Notes: generated by a model not told the origin, from the sequence alone. 64,000 nucleotides of DNA from Stieleria sp. JC731 (GCF_020966635.1 NZ_JAJKFQ010000005.1:646481-710480); one strand, 5' to 3'. Counted from the first letter of the stretch, positions 53,201 through 63,640 are shown. Numbers and translations are program-made.

Positions 53201-54133
53201 CTAGCGATTTTGAAGCCGGTTTTGCATAAAGCACAGCGTCTGGAAAAGCATCTCCGTCTTGGGCATCGAGACGCCGACTTCTTTGGCGGCAGCGATTGGG
53301 TTTGCAAGGATCGCCTGCAGCTCCATCTCACGACCAGCTAGATAATCCAATCGCATGCTGCTGTCGTACGGAACCATGGTCCGCGTATGATCGATTGTTT
53401 TTTCGATCCAGCTATCGTCGATCTGGGCACCGCTCGCGACTGCTGCTCGGTGGACTTCGGTGATGATATCGCGGATCAGTGCGACGCTACATTCGTCCCC
53501 GATCAATTTGTCGGTCGAGGCATCCAAGGCTACAGACAAACCGTTAAACGGGATGTTCCACATCAGTTTGCGCCAGCGGACGAGGTTTAAGTCGTCGGAG
53601 GTCTGTGCTTCGATCCCGGAGGCAACAAGTTCTTCACAGATGCGTTCGGCGAGGCCAATCGAATCGGGAGAGTTTTGGAATGGGCCAAAGACGATGCGTC
53701 CATAGTCGATGTGCCGAATATGGCCGGGGCCAACCTTGTTGCTACACAAGAAACAGCAACCGCCCAGCACGCGTTCGGGGCCGAACAGATTGGCGACCTG
53801 AGCTTCGACGCCAAGTCCGTTTTGCAAAACGAGCACCACACCTCTGTCGCCCATGGGGCTTGGCAATAGACGAGGCAACAAGTCATTCTTGACGGTTTTC
53901 AGCGCCAAGATGGTCACGTCACATGGCGGAAGGTTTTCTGCGGATTGGTAAACATTGACGTCGGGCAGTTCGAAGTCGCCCCAATGACTTTCGATGTTCC
54001 ATCCGTGTTCTTTGACATGATCAAAATCGCTTCGACAAAGGAAGTGAACCTCGTGGCCTTGGCGTGCGAGCATGGCTCCGTAAAGGCCGCCAACGGCGCC
54101 GCTTCCGATGATTGCGTAACTTAGTTTTGACAT
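53201..54133 (-). CDS. 2-dehydropantoate 2-reductase family protein (PanE/ApbA-like)
   Basis: A 310-residue NADPH-dependent ketoreductase-like protein. The Rossmann motif is IIGSGAVGGLYGAMLARQG; then ILALKTVKND, LVLQNGLGVEAQ, RWRKLMWNIPFNGL and, near the end, a conserved helical domain (SMRLDYLAGREMELQAI). In the family a Lys (here in the segment RKLMWN) and Glu near the C-terminal domain are catalytic. PanE makes pantoate for coenzyme A; PanE-like paralogues with other substrates exist, so the pathway is not certain. Confidence 0.88.
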   Translation of the reverse strand: MSKLSYAIIGSGAVGGLYGAMLARQGHEVHFLCRSDFDHVKEHGWNIESHWGDFELPDVNVYQSAENLPPCDVTILALKTVKNDLLPRLLPSPMGDRGVVLVLQNGLGVEAQVANLFGPERVLGGCCFLCSNKVGPGHIRHIDYGRIVFGPFQNSPDSIGLAERICEELVASGIEAQTSDDLNLVRWRKLMWNIPFNGLSVALDASTDKLIGDECSVALIRDIITEVHRAAVASGAQIDDSWIEKTIDHTRTMVPYDSSMRLDYLAGREMELQAILANPIAAAKEVGVSMPKTEMLFQTLCFMQNRLQNR

Positions 54134-54187
54134 TGTCTATGGTTGGTGCGAATGGGGCCAACTTGAGCCATTCTGAACGCGGGCTCG

Positions 54188-54838
54188 CTAGGCTTCTTCA
54201 CCGTTTGGAGACGACTCAAGTTTGTTTGCCTCAAGTTCTTTCAAGGCAATCTTGTCGCGTTCCAGATCGTCTCCGGTCACTTGGTCTTCATCCAAGTTGG
54301 CTTCGGCGAGCAACATGATCTCTCCCATCTTTTCGCGATCATATTTGAAGTCATCCATGATGAACTTTTTGGACTTCCCATCGACTTCGTAATGAATCTT
54401 GGCAATTCCCTTCTCAGCCCATTTATGCTTGTCGATTTTGGAAATCGCTTCGATCGGGACGACTTGGCCTTTGCTGTTTCGGATGATCGTCTCGTCGCCT
54501 TCGACCCAGGTTCCCTGGCCTGACATGTATTTTAGCAGTGCGGGAATCGCAAAGATCCCGCATAGGACTGCCATCATGAATTGGCTGCCGATTTTGTGCC
54601 GCATCTCTTCAGCCGAATTGGCGGGTGTCCGGGTCGGCCAGCCCTTTTCGGTCGCCAAGTCTTTCCAGGCATCTTGCCGGCCGTCTTCGGGCAATGCTTC
54701 ATACGCCTCTGACATGCTTAGCTTTTTAGGGTAGGCAACTAAACCGTCGTATAGACAGTAGGCGCCAAAGGCGATGCATCCCAAAAAGACGAATAGGAAT
54801 TTTCGAAAGAACGGCGTGTGGACTTCGGCGCGAATCAT
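54188..54838 (-). CDS. Small two-helix membrane protein
   Basis: A 216-residue protein with two hydrophobic helices, FLFVFLGCIAFGAYCLYDGL and FMMAVLCGIFAIPALLKYM, separated by a charged loop (KKLSMSEAYEALPEDGRQ). After the second helix is a beta-rich segment with a PH-like pattern (TWVEGDETIIRNSKGQVVPI) and a charged C-terminal helix. Not recognised. It is on the same strand as the PanE-like gene, 54 nt upstream. Confidence 0.75.
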   Translation of the reverse strand: MIRAEVHTPFFRKFLFVFLGCIAFGAYCLYDGLVAYPKKLSMSEAYEALPEDGRQDAWKDLATEKGWPTRTPANSAEEMRHKIGSQFMMAVLCGIFAIPALLKYMSGQGTWVEGDETIIRNSKGQVVPIEAISKIDKHKWAEKGIAKIHYEVDGKSKKFIMDDFKYDREKMGEIMLLAEANLDEDQVTGDDLERDKIALKELEANKLESSPNGEEA

Positions 54839-55119
54839 TGACGGGAATGTCGAACGGGTAGGGGCAGCGTTTATTTGGCGATGATCGTCGGAAGCCGAAA
54901 CTGAACAGGTAGCTTTTCGCGTTTGTTGCCGACGTCAAATTCACAACGACGTCCAGCGGGACGGCAGATAGCCACCGCAGGGAGCGACAAGCCGGGCAGT
55001 GTTAGCTTCGACAGATCTAGTGTAGACAGCGGGATCAATCATCCGTCGACCAGGCATACCGACCGTTGTGGTGCAACTATTATGCTCGCTGGACGCCTGA
55101 GGAGAACCCACGCAGCTGC

Positions 55120-56133
55120 CTAACTCTTTGCGGAGCTACCAGCTGGGCTGCAAATCGATCGATAGTATTCCACGCTTTGCTGGAGTCCTACGTCGATCGT
55201 CACCGAAGGCTCGAACAGCAAATGCGTTCTCGCTTCGGTGATATCAGCGAGCGAATCTTTGACGTCGCCAATTCTGGGCGGGTCGTGGATCGGCTGAATA
55301 TCCTGCCCCAAGATCTCGCGAAGGTTTGTCAGCAGATCCAACAGTGTCGTGCGGCGACCGCATGCGATGTTGAACGTCTTGCCCGAGATCCCCGGAACGG
55401 TTGCCGCCAGTAGGTTCGCTCGAGCGACGTCACCGACGTAAACGAAATCTCGCGACTGTTCGCCATCGCCGTAGATGATCGGGCGTTCGCCAGTAAGGAT
55501 CATCGAGACGAAGCGTGGGATCACCGCGCTGTACTCGCTTTTGGGATCCTGACGCGGGCCATAGACATTGAAGTATCGCAGGATAACAGTTTCGACGTCC
55601 GAGGTACGAGCGAAGGATTGCATGTACGCTTCGGCAGATAACTTGGCTGCCGCATAGGGGGACAGCGGCGCAGGCGGGTCGGATTCCCGTTTGCTAACCC
55701 AGGTCGAGTTCCCGTAAATCGCACTCGTGCTGGCGACGACAACACGCCGGATGCCGTGCTCCTGAGCTGCGGCCAGCAAGTTGACGGTGCTTGTTGCGCA
55801 CCAGGCGTGACACAGTTGCGGTTCACGCATGCTCCGCGGAACGCTCGCCATCGCGGCGAGGTGAAAGATGTAGTCACAGCCTTTTGTTGCGTCCATGACG
55901 GTGTCAGCACACGCCGCGTCTCCTTCGATCAGTTCGACTTTGGCGTCATCCGGGCGGTGTTCCAGGTTGGTTCGAAAGCCGGTGCTGAAGTTATCCAGGA
56001 TTTGAACGCTGGCGCCTTGCGCCAATAGTGCATCGACGACATGTGAACCGATGAAGCCCGCACCGCCAGTGACGAGACATCGTGAGCCTTTCAGCGAGGC
56101 TGCTGATTCGGGAAGCGTAAACGGAGCAGTCAT
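55120..56133 (-). CDS. NAD-dependent sugar-nucleotide epimerase/dehydratase
   Basis: A 337-residue extended short-chain dehydrogenase, probably a UDP-glucose or UDP-N-acetylglucosamine 4-epimerase. The NAD site GGAGFIG is at 23-29; the catalytic Tyr160 and Lys164 are in SPYAAAK, with Ser136 or 137 in VVASTSAIYG. The segment RYFNVYGPRQDPKSEYSAVI and GDGEQSRDFVYVGDV are typical of the sugar epimerase group. The ATG at 56133 is chosen; the frame is open to 56241. It lies next to the EPS operon on the opposite strand, so it may make a precursor sugar. Confidence 0.93.
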   Translation of the reverse strand: MTAPFTLPESAASLKGSRCLVTGGAGFIGSHVVDALLAQGASVQILDNFSTGFRTNLEHRPDDAKVELIEGDAACADTVMDATKGCDYIFHLAAMASVPRSMREPQLCHAWCATSTVNLLAAAQEHGIRRVVVASTSAIYGNSTWVSKRESDPPAPLSPYAAAKLSAEAYMQSFARTSDVETVILRYFNVYGPRQDPKSEYSAVIPRFVSMILTGERPIIYGDGEQSRDFVYVGDVARANLLAATVPGISGKTFNIACGRRTTLLDLLTNLREILGQDIQPIHDPPRIGDVKDSLADITEARTHLLFEPSVTIDVGLQQSVEYYRSICSPAGSSAKS

Positions 56134-56728
56134 ATTGGAACGTAGGGGTGTAGGGCTGTAGCGAATCGGTGCAGAAGCGAATCGGTGACGAACGCGAAGC
56201 ACCATTAGAGTGGTCGCTGGATTGTTCTTGTCAGTTCGCATTCACGCAAGGCTGTGCATAAAACCGTCGCCCGCCTTGTCGCAATTTAGGGGATCAAGAG
56301 ATTTAACGAATCTAGCGATCAGAACACTCGAAACCTTCATGCTCGAAAGTGTCGCTATTCGCCCGAGAATATGTGGGTCAGCACGGATTTGACGACTCTT
56401 GGCCGATTTTGACACCCGTGAAACTCAAAACCGCTATGGACCTCACAAATTGAGGGTTAAACTACAACAGCACGGGGTCCGGTACTTGTTGGGAGAACTG
56501 TTTTGACAGGGCTCCGGGACAGCCAGGCCCAAAATGACTGCCCCACAAACAATTGAGCTGAACAAGTCGACCTTTCGTGCGTCTAAGGTGACGGATTGCC
56601 CTAAGCGACGCTGATTCGCTGGATGAATGCTTGTGTCCAGGTTTCTTCGCGACCAGACTGCCGACCCCCGACTGGCACCCTGACCAGCCGGTCAACTCAA
56701 AGCTCTGCCGAACAAGACATTTCCCCAC
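56134..56728. other. Divergent intergenic region upstream of the EPS operon
   Basis: About 595 nt with no supported gene. Several TTGAC-like hexamers occur (for instance near 56388 and 56409) but none has a good -10 at the right distance. Control sites for the epimerase and the EPS operon must lie here. Confidence 0.4.
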
Positions 56729-59272
56729 ATGATCGCAGAATCATCGAAACCCGAAACGAGCCATCGCAATCGTCAGGTTTCCAGAAGCCGTCAAATCTCG
56801 CCTGCAGCTCAGCCGCTTGATATCGCCGGTGCACTTTGGCGATATCGCTGGGCGGTTGTCCTCCCGGCGATCCTGTTTGGGGTCATCGGCTTCCTCGCTT
56901 ACCTAAAGCTGGAGGAAACCTACCGCAGTTCCACACGGCTGATGGTTGAATCCATCCGCCCACCCGTGCTGGACACTGTTACAGGTGAAGTTCTTGGCGG
57001 TGTGCCCGATATCGAAGTATTGCAGGCACAGTTGTACAGTGATCGTTTGGCCAAAATGGCGTTCGAGCATCCTCGCATGCAGCCTTTCAAAGAGCTGTAT
57101 GACAACAACCTGAATCAGTTTTCACGCGACGTTCAAAAATCGTTGTCGCTTGAACCCGAAGTCACGGACGTGAAATCTGCACAGTCGTTGATCACGCTGT
57201 TGCACTTCGATCACCCGAATCCCGAGCACTGCGAAGCGGCGACACATGCTTACAGCGATTCGTTGCAAGAGTTCTACAACGAACGACACAAGAACACGCA
57301 GCATGGCCTGACCGAGGTCATGAACAAAGCCATCAGCGAGATTCAGCCTAACTTGGCAATGATCGAGCGACGCTACAACGAATTCCGCCGCGACGCTCCG
57401 TTGGATTGGGACAGCGAAGGCAACGCGATCAACCCGCACCGGGAACGTCACCTGTCGCTTGTGGAAGAGCGGTCCAAGCAATTCCAGCTGTTGCGTGCTC
57501 AGGAAATCGTGCTGGGCCAAATGGAAGGCGTGATCGAGCAATCCAAAGATCCACGGATCGTGTTGAACGTGATGAGCCAGTTGCTCGGCGTGAAAGTCAA
57601 CACGGTTTCGGACAGCAAACGTGAACCAGACCCACTGGTCGGCGACAGTGCCCTGGCCGCAATTGACGTGCAAAAGACGTTGTTGCCTCTAATGGTCGAG
57701 CGAAACATGAACGCTCGGGAATTCGGTGAGTCTCACCCGACGGTCAAGGCGTTTGATGAGCAACTTGAAACCACGCGTGACGAATTGCTCAGCCTGGTCC
57801 AACAGCAATCCGATCGTATCACGCAACTGCGCGAGAAGTGGTACGAGGCCATGTACGGTGATCCGATCGCCCGTGCGAAGGAAACCGTCGACGCGGTTCT
57901 GTATTCACACAAAACGATGGTCAAGATGCAGCAATTGCACATCAAAGAACTTGATGAGCAAATCGCATTGGAAAAACGCGAAGCGGCCGAATTGGCCCAA
58001 TATGAACAAGAAAACGCAGGCATGGTCCGAGAGATCGAACAGCACCGCGAGCTGCTGCACCAGTTGACCGAAAGCCTTCGCAAAACCAAGCTTAGCGACG
58101 ACGAAAGCGTTACGCAGATTCACGAGCTTTGGGAACCAACCCGAGCCAGCTTGGTCGGACCGACATTGTTGAAGACCGTCGGTTTGGGAACCGTGCTAGG
58201 AATCCTGCTCGGCAGTGGCCTTGCTGTTCTGCTGGAAAAGAACGCCAACACATTCCGCGACCCAGAAGAGGTCAGTGCGACATTGGGCGTAGCGATTCTG
58301 GCACACGTACCATATTTTCGCGGCAAGCGTCGCAAGACCAAGAAGGGCGAACTGGATCCCTACAAATCGCTTTCGACGGACTTGGCGGTGGTTCATCAAC
58401 CGGCCAGCATCACTGCCGAAGCGATACGTTCTTTGCGTACGGCGACCTTCTTTGACATGAGCGGCTTTGACCGTGGCCGAATCATTCAGGTCACCAGCCC
58501 ACTGCCTGGCGACGGTAAAAGCACGATCGCGTGCAACCTTGCCTGCTCGATCGCCCAGAGTGGCAAACGGGTCTTGGCGATCGATTGCGATTTGCGTCGA
58601 CCACAATTGACGGACAACTTTGCCAGTGAAGACAAGCTTGGTTTGACCAACGTCTTGAACGGTGAATGTGATCCGCTGGACGCCGCCCATGCGACTCCGC
58701 TTCCGAAGTTGCACGTGATGCCATCGGGGCCGATCCCATCCAACCCGGCAGAAGCGTTGACCTTGCCGATGATGAACGAACTGTTGGACTACCTACGTGA
58801 ACAGTTCGACTACATCATCCTTGACACGCCGCCGTTGTTGGTCGTCACCGACCCAAGCATCACCGCCAGCATGGCCGACGCCGTTGTGCTTACACTGCGG
58901 ATCCGCCGTAAGAGCAAGCCCAATGCACGTGAGTCGCTGAATATCTTGAACGGTATCGGTGCGAACGTCTTGGGTGTGGTCATCAACAACTCAGACGAGG
59001 CGACCGGTGCGGACGGATATTCCGGCTATGGCTACTACCGATACGGTCGTTACGGCGGTCAGTACTATCGTCGCAATAACCAGGGAACTCCTGCGACCGT
59101 CACGGTAACGAATAATCGCTCGTTGAAGAAATCCGGAAGCAGCAGCTCCAACGGGTTTGCGTCGGAGCAGATCGCTACCAACGGATCGAGCAGTAACAGT
59201 TCGACCGCCGTGTTGCAAACCAAGACCAAACAGCTGCAATTGGATTCGGAAACGGACAATCTGGATCAGTAA
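56729..59272 (+). CDS. Wzz-BY-kinase fusion for exopolysaccharide export
   Basis: An 847-residue inner-membrane tyrosine autokinase. Residues about 25-50 and 470-500 are the two helices of a Wzz/chain-length-determinant domain (RYRWAVVLPAILFGVIGFLAY; GTVLGILLGSGLAVLL), with a long periplasmic coiled coil between. The cytoplasmic kinase has Walker A SPLPGDGKSTIACNLA (about 593), Walker A' VLAIDCDLRRPQL, and Walker B YIILDTPPLLVV. The end has a Tyr cluster (YSGYGYYRYGRYGGQYYRR) for autophosphorylation. It controls polymer length and export. Confidence 0.93.
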   Translation: MIAESSKPETSHRNRQVSRSRQISPAAQPLDIAGALWRYRWAVVLPAILFGVIGFLAYLKLEETYRSSTRLMVESIRPPVLDTVTGEVLGGVPDIEVLQAQLYSDRLAKMAFEHPRMQPFKELYDNNLNQFSRDVQKSLSLEPEVTDVKSAQSLITLLHFDHPNPEHCEAATHAYSDSLQEFYNERHKNTQHGLTEVMNKAISEIQPNLAMIERRYNEFRRDAPLDWDSEGNAINPHRERHLSLVEERSKQFQLLRAQEIVLGQMEGVIEQSKDPRIVLNVMSQLLGVKVNTVSDSKREPDPLVGDSALAAIDVQKTLLPLMVERNMNAREFGESHPTVKAFDEQLETTRDELLSLVQQQSDRITQLREKWYEAMYGDPIARAKETVDAVLYSHKTMVKMQQLHIKELDEQIALEKREAAELAQYEQENAGMVREIEQHRELLHQLTESLRKTKLSDDESVTQIHELWEPTRASLVGPTLLKTVGLGTVLGILLGSGLAVLLEKNANTFRDPEEVSATLGVAILAHVPYFRGKRRKTKKGELDPYKSLSTDLAVVHQPASITAEAIRSLRTATFFDMSGFDRGRIIQVTSPLPGDGKSTIACNLACSIAQSGKRVLAIDCDLRRPQLTDNFASEDKLGLTNVLNGECDPLDAAHATPLPKLHVMPSGPIPSNPAEALTLPMMNELLDYLREQFDYIILDTPPLLVVTDPSITASMADAVVLTLRIRRKSKPNARESLNILNGIGANVLGVVINNSDEATGADGYSGYGYYRYGRYGGQYYRRNNQGTPATVTVTNNRSLKKSGSSSSNGFASEQIATNGSSSNSSTAVLQTKTKQLQLDSETDNLDQ

Positions 59273-59381
59273 GAAGCTACCCACCGCTTCAGTGCATGAT
59301 TTGAACTGAGCCGTGCTTCGATAAGGTTGTTGGGTACGGTTCGTTTGTAAATTGAATACTCGAACACCGTCACCCAACACC

Positions 59382-61256
59382 ATGTCGTCTGCGGATTCTC
59401 CCCAGGTGGAGAGCTCGGCTGCAGAGCCACCGATCTCTTCATCGTCCGGTCGCGATAGCTCATTCACCCCACACCCCAATTGGCGTTGGTTCTGGTTGGC
59501 ACTCGGCATCGTTTCGGTGCCATTGCTGGTCCCATACCTGATGACGCTATGGGCAAATCCCAGCTATCACTACATGCCATTTGTGTTTGGCATTGTCGGT
59601 TGGCTGGCTTATCAACGGAGCGATGGGCATCTCTATCCGCCACGCGGGACTACCAGTTGGTTGGCAATCGCGTTCGGATTGTTCTTGGTGGTGTTTGGCG
59701 CGGTATTGAAGTTCCCTTGGTTTGGCGGCGTCGCGTTCGTCATCTTTGCTGCGGCGATGCTGCGATCGATGCGAGGCCCTTCTGATCGGTCCTTGCTCGT
59801 TCTCGCACTGCCATTGCTTTTGATAATTCAACTGGTCCGTTTGGACACGTTGTTGGTCATTCGGCTTCAGCGAATTACCACTTGGATGTCCAGTGTTTTG
59901 CTGGATGGATTGGCGATCCCACACGCGGTGGCAAACAATGTCATTCAGCTTGCCGACCGAGAGCTTTTCGTGGCGGAGGCTTGCAGCGGAATCCAGTCCG
60001 TTTTCACACTCGCCTTTTTAGCGCTCGCGGTTGTCGCTTGGAGGCGTCGTCGGATTTGGACAGCGCCGATCTACTTGGCCATCGCATGTTTGCTTGCCGT
60101 GTTCTCGAACGTCATGCGAGTGACCGTCGTCGCTGTTGCGGAGAGTTCTTACCAGATTGATCTCGCTCAAGGTTGGCCGCACGAATTACTCGGCTACATC
60201 GCACTCGCGTTGTCGTTCGGATTTCTGTTGTCGTTCGACTACTTGATCACCACCATGTTCCATGAGGTTGCCGACGAAAGCGACTACAACCCGCTGGTGA
60301 ATGCTTGGAACTGGATCGCGGTTCGACAGGGTGACGAGGATGGTAGTCGATCGACACAGCGAGAAACGGTTCAGTGGAATGAATCTGATCGGAAAGGTTT
60401 CTTATTTGAAAAAGCGCAGGGGCTCGTACTCAATCGAAATGCTCAGATTGCTTTCCTAGTAGTCATCGTCTTGATCGGTGGTTTGTCGATCTATCAAGTC
60501 GCTTCGTCGCGTCGCCCGGAAGACCGTGTCCAAGGTGAAACTGATTTGGTGTTTGACCCACCGAGCGACCTTATTGGCGCGTTGCAAACGTTGACCGTGG
60601 TAGGTCATATCTCCAACCGCAATTACGAAGTTCCCTACCTGGGAGCGAACTCCGACGTCTGGGAGTGTTCCTGGGATGACATGACCGCCCAGATCGTACT
60701 TAGTCAGCCACACCAAGGTTGGCACGAATTGTGTGACTGTTACGAGCGTCTGGACTGGGATCTGTTAGATCGCGATATCAAATCACCCGACGCGATGGAT
60801 AGTTTTGAAGTCGAAGCTCGCAACCCCGATGCTTTGAATACGACCTACGTCGTTGCAAGATTCAAGCAAGGTCCGACGGCACGCGGCTATCTATTGTTTT
60901 CGGGGATCGGTAGTGACGGGACATTGATAGACGCACCCAACAGTTTGGCCGCTTTCACGCACCGTGTTTGGAACCGTATCGATTCCACAGGAGTTTGGGA
61001 TCAGAACGAAGTGTTGATGTTTCAGATGTGGGTGATCGTTCCGGACAAGCTTGACCCCAAGCGGCTCAGCGCGTTGGAACAAGACTTTATCGCCATGCGT
61101 GCCAAGATCGCCGATGAAATTGCGGCGAACGCTGGGCGTCAGCTCCCTTCTGTGAATACACCGAAAACGGAATCAAACCCGACCGCCGCGATACAGACGC
61201 AAGTCGAAAGCGAAGTCGCTGCCGGAAACGCACAAGCCACTGCGGAGGTTCACTGA
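59382..61256 (+). CDS. Exosortase with C-terminal EpsI-like domain
   Basis: A 624-residue polytopic membrane protein. The exosortase triad is present: Cys201 in VAEACSGIQS, Arg246 in FSNVMRVTVV and His267 in WPHELLGY. About eight helices precede residue 300. From about 400 the segment GETDLVFDPPSDLIGAL onwards resembles EpsI-type exosortase-associated domains. Exosortases cleave C-terminal sorting signals and attach proteins to the cell surface or polymer. ATG 59382 is chosen; a TTG at 59352 adds ten residues. It lies between BY-kinase and a TPR gene, as in known EPS operons. Confidence 0.9.
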   Translation: MSSADSPQVESSAAEPPISSSSGRDSSFTPHPNWRWFWLALGIVSVPLLVPYLMTLWANPSYHYMPFVFGIVGWLAYQRSDGHLYPPRGTTSWLAIAFGLFLVVFGAVLKFPWFGGVAFVIFAAAMLRSMRGPSDRSLLVLALPLLLIIQLVRLDTLLVIRLQRITTWMSSVLLDGLAIPHAVANNVIQLADRELFVAEACSGIQSVFTLAFLALAVVAWRRRRIWTAPIYLAIACLLAVFSNVMRVTVVAVAESSYQIDLAQGWPHELLGYIALALSFGFLLSFDYLITTMFHEVADESDYNPLVNAWNWIAVRQGDEDGSRSTQRETVQWNESDRKGFLFEKAQGLVLNRNAQIAFLVVIVLIGGLSIYQVASSRRPEDRVQGETDLVFDPPSDLIGALQTLTVVGHISNRNYEVPYLGANSDVWECSWDDMTAQIVLSQPHQGWHELCDCYERLDWDLLDRDIKSPDAMDSFEVEARNPDALNTTYVVARFKQGPTARGYLLFSGIGSDGTLIDAPNSLAAFTHRVWNRIDSTGVWDQNEVLMFQMWVIVPDKLDPKRLSALEQDFIAMRAKIADEIAANAGRQLPSVNTPKTESNPTAAIQTQVESEVAAGNAQATAEVH

Positions 61257-61257
61257 A

Positions 61258-62874
61258 ATGGAATCGCTCAATCCACTCGTTTGGTTCCGCTGGGTTGCCG
61301 AATTTGTACGCGGCTGGTTCGTCGGAATTCCCTGGCGTGACGCACCAAAAGCAATCCCTGCGATGATTCTTTCGATCGTGCTATTCGTGACCGGGTTCAT
61401 CGCCTTTAGCGGGGGCACGGGTTGGCGAAATCGCCGGCTGGATCGCCAATGGCTGGTCTCCATGGAAAAGGATGATTTCCCAACGGCCGAAATTGTGATC
61501 CGTCGCCAATTGGAAGCCGAGCCGGAAAATTTGGAGCTACTGCATCGTTTCGCTTGGGTGCGGAATGCACAAAACGAAACCGAGGAAGCGACAAGGATCA
61601 TGCGCAAGCTGGTCCAACGCGGTCATGTCCCGGCAGCTCGTTGGTTGCTACAGAATGAGATGTTGGGAAAGAAGTGGACCGACTTCGATGAGGAGCAACT
61701 CGATGAAGCCGGTTTGATTCTGGAAACATTGACGGAGGCTGATAAGAAGGACCTCAACCTCAAAAAGATGTATGCCGACTACACGATCTTTCGTCAGCGC
61801 TATGCCACCGCGATCGAAATGCTCAATGAACTTTCCCAGGCGGAGCCACTGTTGGGTTTAAAGGCTGCCGAGCTTTCGCGTCGAATTGGCGATACCGACC
61901 AAGCCGAATTGCTGGCTGAGAAAACGCTTGAGACCGTTCAGGAAATGCAAAAAGACAGCCCTATGGATGCGAATTTGGCATTCATGGTTGCCCGCAACTT
62001 GCTGTTTTTGGACCGCTATAGCGAAGCGATCCGTGCCTTGAATCGTAGTCTTGCGATTGCGCAAGCACCGCAGGAGAAAAAGCTGTTAACGCTGGCTCTT
62101 GGTGATGCGATCGTCGCATACGTCAACTTCATTGAGCAGTCGCCGACGGATACCGTCAGTGAGCGATTGCGGGTGATGAAGATGTTGGAGCTGGCAATCC
62201 AGATCGCGCCAAACAACCCTCGCGTCGTGACGATGTTGGCCGACCACGTTCTGGCAAACCTGGACGAAACCAACGAAGAAATCATCAGCGTCCGCAACGG
62301 ACTGGTGAAGGGATCGCCTCTCTGGATTTCACACTTCATCAAAGGAACCGCGGCCTTGATGAAGGATGACCAAAAAAATGCCGAGCTGCATTTGGGATTG
62401 GCAGCAGACTTGTCCGAAGATCGCAAGAGTGCAGCGGTGCTGAACAATCTGGCCGTCGCGCTGGCGATGAGGGAGGAACCGGATCTGGAACGCGCCTACA
62501 CTGTCTCTGATGAAGCGATCAAATTGGCCGGATCTGCCTCGCCCCACTTTTACGAAACACGCGGACAAATCCTGTACCGTTTGGAACGATTCCGCGATGC
62601 GATTACGGACCTTGAACGGGCACTTCCTGCGCCCTCATTAAAGCTGAATGCACATCGCATGCTGGCGAAATGTTACGACGAAGTCGGTGACAGCGAACTC
62701 GCACAGCAGCATCGTGATGAAATTGCCAAGCTGGAAAAAGAGTCGGCGGCGGGCAATTTAGATTTTGGCGGGAACGGCAAAAAGCAGGACTCAGCCATCG
62801 AAGAGTCAAATGACAACGAGTCAGCGGAGTCAGATGAGGCGGCGTCATCAGCGGAAGTGACTCCGTCGCAGTGA
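61258..62874 (+). CDS. Tetratricopeptide-repeat membrane protein of the EPS operon
   Basis: A 538-residue protein. The N-terminal helix AIPAMILSIVLFVTGFIAF anchors it; the rest is helical with TPR motifs (AEIVIRRQLEAEPENLELLHRFAWV; YAEAIRALNRSLAIAQ-like; RDAITDLERALP) and an acidic tail after 490. It begins 1 nt after the exosortase stop, so the two are cotranscribed and probably coupled. Such TPR proteins accompany exosortases and EPS secretion systems (PrsT-like role), possibly as a scaffold or chaperone. Confidence 0.88.
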   Translation: MESLNPLVWFRWVAEFVRGWFVGIPWRDAPKAIPAMILSIVLFVTGFIAFSGGTGWRNRRLDRQWLVSMEKDDFPTAEIVIRRQLEAEPENLELLHRFAWVRNAQNETEEATRIMRKLVQRGHVPAARWLLQNEMLGKKWTDFDEEQLDEAGLILETLTEADKKDLNLKKMYADYTIFRQRYATAIEMLNELSQAEPLLGLKAAELSRRIGDTDQAELLAEKTLETVQEMQKDSPMDANLAFMVARNLLFLDRYSEAIRALNRSLAIAQAPQEKKLLTLALGDAIVAYVNFIEQSPTDTVSERLRVMKMLELAIQIAPNNPRVVTMLADHVLANLDETNEEIISVRNGLVKGSPLWISHFIKGTAALMKDDQKNAELHLGLAADLSEDRKSAAVLNNLAVALAMREEPDLERAYTVSDEAIKLAGSASPHFYETRGQILYRLERFRDAITDLERALPAPSLKLNAHRMLAKCYDEVGDSELAQQHRDEIAKLEKESAAGNLDFGGNGKKQDSAIEESNDNESAESDEAASSAEVTPSQ

Positions 62875-63110
62875 CGACAGTTTTGTCCGGCATCAGCCGT
62901 AGCCAAAGCTGCGATTGTCGATTTGGCGATGCGTCGCCGTTATAAGCGGAATCCGCAGGCGAAATTTTTCAGATATTGACGCCTGTGGAGATTGGTGGAT
63001 TTATCCATTTGGGCTGACATTGCCGACTGATCAGAGGTAGGATTGGTAGCGGATCGGTCAGCCGATCTACTACCTACATGGCGGTACTCCTAGGTTGAAA
63101 AAGTCGGTCA

Positions 63111-63500
63111 ATGGCGCGGTTTGGCATCGTATCTGGACTTTTGTTGTGTATTGACACCGCGATGGCGCTGTTCGGGTCCATCGAAAAAGTCCCTCTGCTA
63201 TTTATCCCCATGATGTTGGGGATTCCGATCCTGTTTTTCGGGGTTGTGGCACTGAATCCCCATCGAAAGCGGCAAGCATTGGCGACCGCTGCAGGGGTTG
63301 GCAGTTTGGGGTTATTGATCGGCTGTGGCCAAATTTTTCATTTTATGGCCGTCTGGAAAAACGCCGGTAATGTGAACCTGCATTTTGCCAGAATTGTCGC
63401 GGTGATGATCGCGATTTGCATCGCGTTTGTGATTGGCTATTGCTGGACAATGGTTCGCGGCCAAGGATTTCGCCTGCGACGGTCGACATCGGTCCGCTAG
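63111..63500 (+). CDS. Small polytopic membrane protein
   Basis: A 129-residue protein with about four hydrophobic helices: FGIVSGLLLCIDTAMALF, LLFIPMMLGIPILFFGVVAL, LATAAGVGSLGLLIGCGQIF and ARIVAVMIAICIAFVIGYCW. It ends in a basic tail. No family recognised. It stands alone between the EPS operon and the cimA leader. Confidence 0.7.
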   Translation: MARFGIVSGLLLCIDTAMALFGSIEKVPLLFIPMMLGIPILFFGVVALNPHRKRQALATAAGVGSLGLLIGCGQIFHFMAVWKNAGNVNLHFARIVAVMIAICIAFVIGYCWTMVRGQGFRLRRSTSVR

Positions 63501-63605
63501 TGATCGGTTCGTGAATGATTAAATCGGCGGCAGCCTGTCGGTGAGTTTCTAAGCTGTCGGCTGACATCTGTCCTTTGCCGCCGTGGACCGGGTGAATTGA
63601 CACGA

Positions 63606-63634
63606 TTGACGAACGTTACGTCCAAACGTATTCT
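63606..63634 (+). promoter_or_regulatory. Sigma70-like promoter for the cimA leader
   Basis: TTGACG at 63606-63611 and TATTCT at 63629-63634 are spaced by 17 nt. They match the vegetative consensus at 5/6 and 4/6 positions. The predicted transcription start is about 63641. Confidence 0.6.
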
Positions 63635-63640
63635 CAGCGG

